From a virus, in the IMG/VR virus record IMGVR_UViG_3300032294_000876, positions 1-31,722 of that record: a DNA stretch of 31,722 nt, one strand, 5' to 3'. Under the pieces are notes generated by a model. It searched no databases, had not been told where the DNA came from, and saw only the letters and a program-made list of their open reading frames with translations. Of this stretch, positions 28,481 through 31,722 are shown piece after piece; within the stretch, counting starts at the first letter, position 1; each line of letters starts with the position of its first letter. Made by a program: the position numbers and the translations under genes.

Positions 28481-28728
28481 TCAGTTTCTAGTTCCACACT
28501 CTCTAGCGTGTCTAAGAAAGCATCGCCAAAAGGCTTTACAACCTTTCCACTGTCCTTCATTGCTGACCAAGCCAAGAAGTAGATATGTTCCATCTTCTGG
28601 TCTTCTGTTAGCAACTTAGCAAAGCCTCTGTTGTACTTGTTTTCAAATGCAACAAGAGTCTTTGGACGAAGTGAGTATACTCCTTCATCTCCGTCTGATG
28701 TTTTTACTTTTATCTTTAGTCCATCCAT
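28450..28728 (-). CDS. Tail assembly chaperone, upstream (G) product
   Basis: A 92-residue helical protein of the gpG type that coats the tape measure during tail assembly. The start MDGLKIKVK has AGGGG seven bases upstream; an in-frame ATG at 28746 has no site. Near the end it contains CCCAAAT, allowing a -1 shift into the downstream frame. Position between tail tube and tape measure and the acidic end (ELETDPNSESTETA) are standard. Confidence 0.85.
   Translation of the reverse strand: MDGLKIKVKTSDGDEGVYSLRPKTLVAFENKYNRGFAKLLTEDQKMEHIYFLAWSAMKDSGKVVKPFGDAFLDTLESVELETDPNSESTETA
28474..28480 (-). promoter_or_regulatory. Programmed -1 frameshift slippery site CCCAAAT
   Basis: In the G frame it is read GAC CCA AAT, giving C CCA AAT, an exact X XXY YYZ heptamer. 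The -1 frame has a stop three bases upstream of it (28481-28483) and the G frame stops 24 nt downstream, so the shift must occur in this interval. Confidence 0.85.
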
Positions 28729-28771
28729 TTTTTTGCCCCTTTTCATAGGTTTGGTTGTTTTATATTTAACA

Positions 28772-29230
28772 CTATGGAGTTACATCCTTAGTGATAGCCC
28801 CAGATATAGGCCAGTTCACCGTGATAGTGCTTAGGCCACCAACAGAAGCGTTAAGTGGAGTCCACTCTGTAACTAATGCTTCAAATCTATATTCTGGATT
28901 TATGTTAGATATTGGTGCGTTTAATGCTCTTACAGCACAGGAAACTTTTGTGCCTACTCTTGAGGCAACACCTGTGTATCCATTAAAGAATTCTTCAAGT
29001 GTTAAAGTTGTTCCTGTACCGTATTCTGTAGTAAGGTCTTGATAAAATTCAAAACTTACTGAGTTAGTCCCAACACCAGCAATGACTTCCTTGTAGATTG
29101 TTCCTTCTTTAACAGGAGTAACATCAAGAACATCATGTACTGTAGAAATAGTTATGCTTGAAATTAGGTCGCTGAAATCATAGACTCCTTCAAACACAAC
29201 CGTCGCATTAGTTAAGACTAGTTTTGACAT
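28772..29230 (-). CDS. Tail tube protein, second copy
   Basis: A 152-residue beta-barrel-type tail protein. It parallels the preceding gene along its whole length: LVLTNATVVFEGV, ISTVHDVLDVTPVKEG, NSVSFEFYQDL, NPEYRFEALVTEWTPLNASVGGLSTITVNWPISG. Phages usually have one major tail protein, so this is a tandem paralogue, perhaps a decoration or tail-end variant. Which of the two forms most of the tube cannot be told. Confidence 0.82.
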   Translation of the reverse strand: MSKLVLTNATVVFEGVYDFSDLISSITISTVHDVLDVTPVKEGTIYKEVIAGVGTNSVSFEFYQDLTTEYGTGTTLTLEEFFNGYTGVASRVGTKVSCAVRALNAPISNINPEYRFEALVTEWTPLNASVGGLSTITVNWPISGAITKDVTP

Positions 29231-29231
29231 A

Positions 29232-29657
29232 TTAAGGTGTTACATCCACTGCGATTGGACCTGTTATTGGCCATGTAACTGATGCAGTGGCTAGTTCGCC
29301 TACAGCACCGTTCAAGGCTGTCCACTCTGAAATCAACGCTGAAAAACTGTACTCAGGGTTCTCTGCAGAAACTGCACCGTTCACTGGTTGTACCTTAACT
29401 GTTGCTACTGTTCCTAGTAGTGGGTAAATTGTTGCGTTAACTGATCCTGCTGCGAAGTCCTGGTGGAACTCAAGTGTTACTGAGTTGTCAACAAGTCCTG
29501 CAATACGCTGTCTTGCTGCTGATGGAACATTTCCGCCCTTAAATGCAGTTGTGTCTAAAACATCATATGTGCTTCCAAGAGTTACGGATGCAATATGATC
29601 TGCGAGGCTTACGCCTCCCACTGTTACTTCAACATTGGTTAGTACTAATCTGGCCAT
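29232..29657 (-). CDS. Major tail (tube) protein
   Basis: A 141-residue protein: LVLTNVEVTVGGV, VTLGSTYDVLDTTAFKGG, NSVTLEFHQDFAAG, NPEYSFSALISEWTALNGAVGELATASVTWPITG. This is the common small tube-protein pattern of actinophage-type siphoviruses. A good AAGGAG site and its place after the tail terminator suggest the main tube subunit. It shares about half of its residues with the next gene by eye. Confidence 0.85.
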   Translation of the reverse strand: MARLVLTNVEVTVGGVSLADHIASVTLGSTYDVLDTTAFKGGNVPSAARQRIAGLVDNSVTLEFHQDFAAGSVNATIYPLLGTVATVKVQPVNGAVSAENPEYSFSALISEWTALNGAVGELATASVTWPITGPIAVDVTP

Positions 29658-29659
29658 TG

Positions 29660-29896
29660 TTATTCTTCTCCTTGTTCATTATTTACTGAGTTAAAAACAG
29701 AAACTTTTGGCTCCTGCTGTGTTGCTGGTACTTCTTTTACTGCTGGTGTTACCTTTGCTGCATTTGCGGCTACAATATGACCTGCTGCAAGAAGATGTTC
29801 AACACTTCCTCCTGCACTAAGTATATCATCTTTGGTAAGTTTTTCATCTTTTACCTTACCGCAAACTTGTGTGTTTGAGATTACTGTATATTCCAT
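29660..29896 (-). CDS. Small hypothetical protein between tail terminator and tube, 78 aa
   Basis: Starts MEYTVISNTQVCGKVKDEKL after AAGGAG at six bases; longer readings overlap the tail terminator. A folded first half (DDILSAGGSVEHLLAAGHIV) with a Pro/Lys-rich tail resembles small virion or assembly proteins found at this place in actinophages. Function unknown. Confidence 0.75.
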   Translation of the reverse strand: MEYTVISNTQVCGKVKDEKLTKDDILSAGGSVEHLLAAGHIVAANAAKVTPAVKEVPATQQEPKVSVFNSVNNEQGEE

Positions 29897-29906
29897 TGTT
29901 TTCTCC

Positions 29907-30314
29907 TTAGCCCCAGATTGTGAGGTTATAGCGATATGATAAGAAAGACTGCTCACCAGAAGTATATGTACCACTTTCTGCACTTATAACTCTGAGTGTA
30001 TCAACAAGGCCACCTAAAGATCTGTCTGACTCTAAAGCAGTTTTGATTGAACCCTTACCACTTCCAGCCAGATAATTATCAAGTTTGTCTTGTCCACTTC
30101 TTTCTGATATTCTTTGTACAATCACAAATACATCAACAGATGCTTGGTCTAAACCTCTAGCATTGTCAACATCAAATGTTATATCTAATTGTCCTACTAC
30201 TGCACATGGTGGAACAATAACATCTGGAATTAAATCATAGACTCTCAGATTTGTTATTGTCTGCAGGTTATTCTTTAAGGCATCTCGTACGCCATTGATA
30301 TCACTAATAGCCAT
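29907..30314 (-). CDS. Tail terminator / head-tail joining protein (putative)
   Basis: A 135-residue protein with the order of a tail terminator: an N-terminal helix (INGVRDALKNNLQTI), strands with VPPCAVVGQLDITFDV and SVDVFVIVQRISER, then a helix with DNYLAG and a C-terminal strand YRYNLTIWG. Position between connector and tail tube supports the call; sequence similarity is generic. Confidence 0.68.
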   Translation of the reverse strand: MAISDINGVRDALKNNLQTITNLRVYDLIPDVIVPPCAVVGQLDITFDVDNARGLDQASVDVFVIVQRISERSGQDKLDNYLAGSGKGSIKTALESDRSLGGLVDTLRVISAESGTYTSGEQSFLSYRYNLTIWG

Positions 30315-30952
30315 TAGTATGCCAATCCAAAGTTTCTTCTGTATGTCTTTAGAAGCATCTCAACATCTGGATCTAGACGAGAGTTCAAACGAACTGTTCC
30401 TAGTTCTACAGATCCTGCAATACCAAACGGAGATTGCTTTCTAACGAATAATCTTGATGCCTGAATCTTGCAGGCTAATTCTACTTCATAAGGTACTGAA
30501 GACCAGCCCCAAACTCCAGTAATCTTAACTGTTTGTGGAAAGAAGTATGGAAATACATAAGTCTGAATTGCTAATAGTCTAGTCACAGGCTTGCCTGTCT
30601 CTGGATTATTGATAGGCTCATACATAACATCTGTGTCTAAATTCCATACCTGGTTAAATGGTCCAGATTGATTTGCTCTTGATCGTATTTCTGTTGGCTC
30701 AATAAGGTCATCAATCTCTAAGTACCATGGATTTACTGGTGTGTAGTACTTGCTTACAGGTGCTGCTAATGTACCCTCTTGGTAGAAAGATCTCTGGCAG
30801 TAGTCATCAATCATACGGCTTGCAGCAAGAATGGCTGCTTGGATATCATTATCGTCAATGCTATCCTCAATCTGTAGTGCATTTCTTACATCTGCTAATG
30901 TTGTATAAACATTATCAGGCTGCACACTTTGACTAAGCGTAGGTCTGCTCAT
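30314..30952 (-). CDS. Head-tail connector protein (HK97 gp6-like)
   Basis: A 212-residue connector that would form a ring under the portal. The N-terminal part has the pattern YTTLADVRNALQIEDSIDDNDIQAAILAASRMIDDYCQRSF, characteristic of gp6/gp15-type connectors, and IQASRLFVRKQSPFGIAGS near the end. Encoded after the capsid, as in HK97-like phages. Overlaps both neighbours by 1-4 nt. Confidence 0.87.
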   Translation of the reverse strand: MSRPTLSQSVQPDNVYTTLADVRNALQIEDSIDDNDIQAAILAASRMIDDYCQRSFYQEGTLAAPVSKYYTPVNPWYLEIDDLIEPTEIRSRANQSGPFNQVWNLDTDVMYEPINNPETGKPVTRLLAIQTYVFPYFFPQTVKITGVWGWSSVPYEVELACKIQASRLFVRKQSPFGIAGSVELGTVRLNSRLDPDVEMLLKTYRRNFGLAY

Positions 30953-31053
30953 TTATTCCTCTTCTCCAATTTAGGTAACATAGCCTTCTCCATCTTAGGA
31001 GTCGCACTTGCTGTTTCCTTTTTAATTCTTAAAATGTTCTTAAGTTTTTTCAT
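30949..31053 (-). CDS. Small basic peptide, 34 aa
   Basis: MKKLKNILRIKKETASATPK and a Lys-rich remainder. It has an AAGGA site and its stop overlaps the connector ATG as ATGA. It lies directly behind the capsid gene and two hairpins. Too short to classify; the coupling to the connector supports it as a real ORF. Confidence 0.55.
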   Translation of the reverse strand: MKKLKNILRIKKETASATPKMEKAMLPKLEKRNK

Positions 31054-31073
31054 AAATTCCTTTTTTTTAATGA

Positions 31074-31133
31074 AGGACAGGCCCACCAACGGGGCAGCCA
31101 ACAGGCCTGTCCTCCACCTTAGATTACTCTAAG
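31074..31133 (-). other. Tandem RNA hairpins after the capsid gene
   Basis: Two perfect stems on the minus transcript: CTTAGA-gtaa-TCTAAG (31118-31133) and a 10-bp GC-rich AGGACAGGCC/GGCCTGTCCT stem with a 20-nt loop (31074-31113). Neither is followed by a T-run on the minus strand (TTCATTAAAAAAAA follows). They may slow transcription or protect the capsid message 3' end rather than act as a classical terminator. Confidence 0.6.
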
Positions 31134-31158
31134 TATTGCATAGAATTAACTATACAAA

Positions 31159-31722
31159 TTAGAATGTAGGTGTTACAAGACCAGTTCCTGAGATCTTTGA
31201 GAATGCTGCAGGGTAACGGCCAGCAGTTGCTGCTGCGTATCCGTATACGACTGACTTGATTGTCAAAGAACCAGCACCTGTTGCATCAAAGTTCAATGCG
31301 AATGGTGATCCAGCCTGCTCCCATAGATGGAATTCTGGTGCAGTTACGCAATAGATTTCATCCTGGTTAGTTCCAACACCTGCTGTTGTTGTAACATTTG
31401 CATCTGCAACGATTGGTAGACCCATCAATGAGTAACCTGAGTTACCGTAGAATGCCTGTCCTGCACCTGTAGCAAATGAGTTCATTGGGCCGTTTAGAGT
31501 AGGAACTACTAGTGGACGACCTGCTGTATCAACTGCTGCAAGCAAGAATGCTAGACGGCGTGGGTGCATGACCCAGTGTGTTGGGTTCATGAATGCACCA
31601 GTCTGTACCTTCTGGTATGCATCTGCTAACTTTGGATATAGTTCAGCAACTGTTGGTGATGCATCTGTGTATGTTACAGATCCAATTCCAACTGTGTTTG
31701 AAAGACCTAGGATAGAACCTGA
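31159..31722 (-). CDS. Major capsid protein, C-terminal part (runs off the right edge)
   Basis: HK97-fold shell protein; the 5' end lies beyond the window. The frame is open to base 31722, 187 codons before the stop. The characteristic segment is NPTHWVMHPRRLAFLLAAVDTAGRP, followed by LMGLPIVADANV and QDEIYCVTAPEFHLWEQ, which are the A-domain elements of this family. Encoded upstream of the connector, as expected. The start and the E-loop and N-arm are missing. Confidence 0.9.
   Translation of the reverse strand, partial: SGSILGLSNTVGIGSVTYTDASPTVAELYPKLADAYQKVQTGAFMNPTHWVMHPRRLAFLLAAVDTAGRPLVVPTLNGPMNSFATGAGQAFYGNSGYSLMGLPIVADANVTTTAGVGTNQDEIYCVTAPEFHLWEQAGSPFALNFDATGAGSLTIKSVVYGYAAATAGRYPAAFSKISGTGLVTPTF

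Noticed and set aside
31074-31113. Classical rho-independent terminator behind the capsid gene
   Set aside because: The stem is strong, but no T-run follows on the minus strand, and the T-run on the plus strand lies on the wrong side.

Overview
The window is most of the genome of a small-genome tailed phage of siphovirus type. It holds one HK97-like structural set: terminase, portal, prohead protease, HK97-fold capsid, head-tail connectors, tail tube, a frameshifted tail assembly chaperone, a tape measure and minor tail proteins. I see no integrase, repressor, DNA polymerase, tRNA or CRISPR array. Almost all genes lie on the minus strand and are packed with 1-11 base overlaps (TAATG, ATGA, GTGA). 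The host is probably a low-GC actinobacterium, perhaps a freshwater lineage. This is inferred from AT-rich sequence, the actinophage-like protease N-terminal domain, the transglycosylase lysin, and promoters placed as if for leaderless mRNA.

In transcription order (right to left) the right end starts inside the major capsid gene. Then come a 34-residue peptide, connectors, tail terminator, two related tail tube proteins, the chaperone with a -1 frameshift site, an HK97 gp10-like protein, tape measure, minor tail proteins and a Pro-Thr repeat protein (22.2-31.7 kb). A modification cassette follows (18.2-21.7 kb): a Cys-rich small protein, a prolyl-4-hydroxylase-type oxygenase, a radical SAM/SPASM protein, a GT60-type glycosyltransferase and a sugar epimerase. 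Two holin-like membrane proteins and a terminator close this block (17.7-18.2 kb).

The single plus-strand gene (17.3 kb) is divergent from a short operon carrying a lytic transglycosylase lysin whose 5' end is split between two frames. A compact intergenic stretch (16.2-16.45 kb) contains a promoter, a putative about 85-nt RNA with a loop identical over 10 nt to the 16S rRNA anti-Shine-Dalgarno end, a strong terminator and a second strong promoter. Leftward of it are small zinc-ribbon proteins, endonuclease VII and HNH nucleases, a GT4 glycosyltransferase and a DNA-binding-like protein (10.7-16.1 kb). The late block begins with terS, a three-domain ribosomal-protein-S1 homologue, terL, a 1,802-residue collagen-like fibre, portal and the start of the prohead protease at the left edge.

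The protease is cut at the left edge and the capsid gene at the right edge. These genes are normally neighbours, so the window reads as a circular or circularly permuted genome opened inside the head module. The most unusual elements are the hydroxylase + GT60 pair beside Pro-rich fibre proteins (a possible viral hydroxyproline-glycosylation route) and the anti-SD RNA, in a phage that also encodes an S1-like translation protein.
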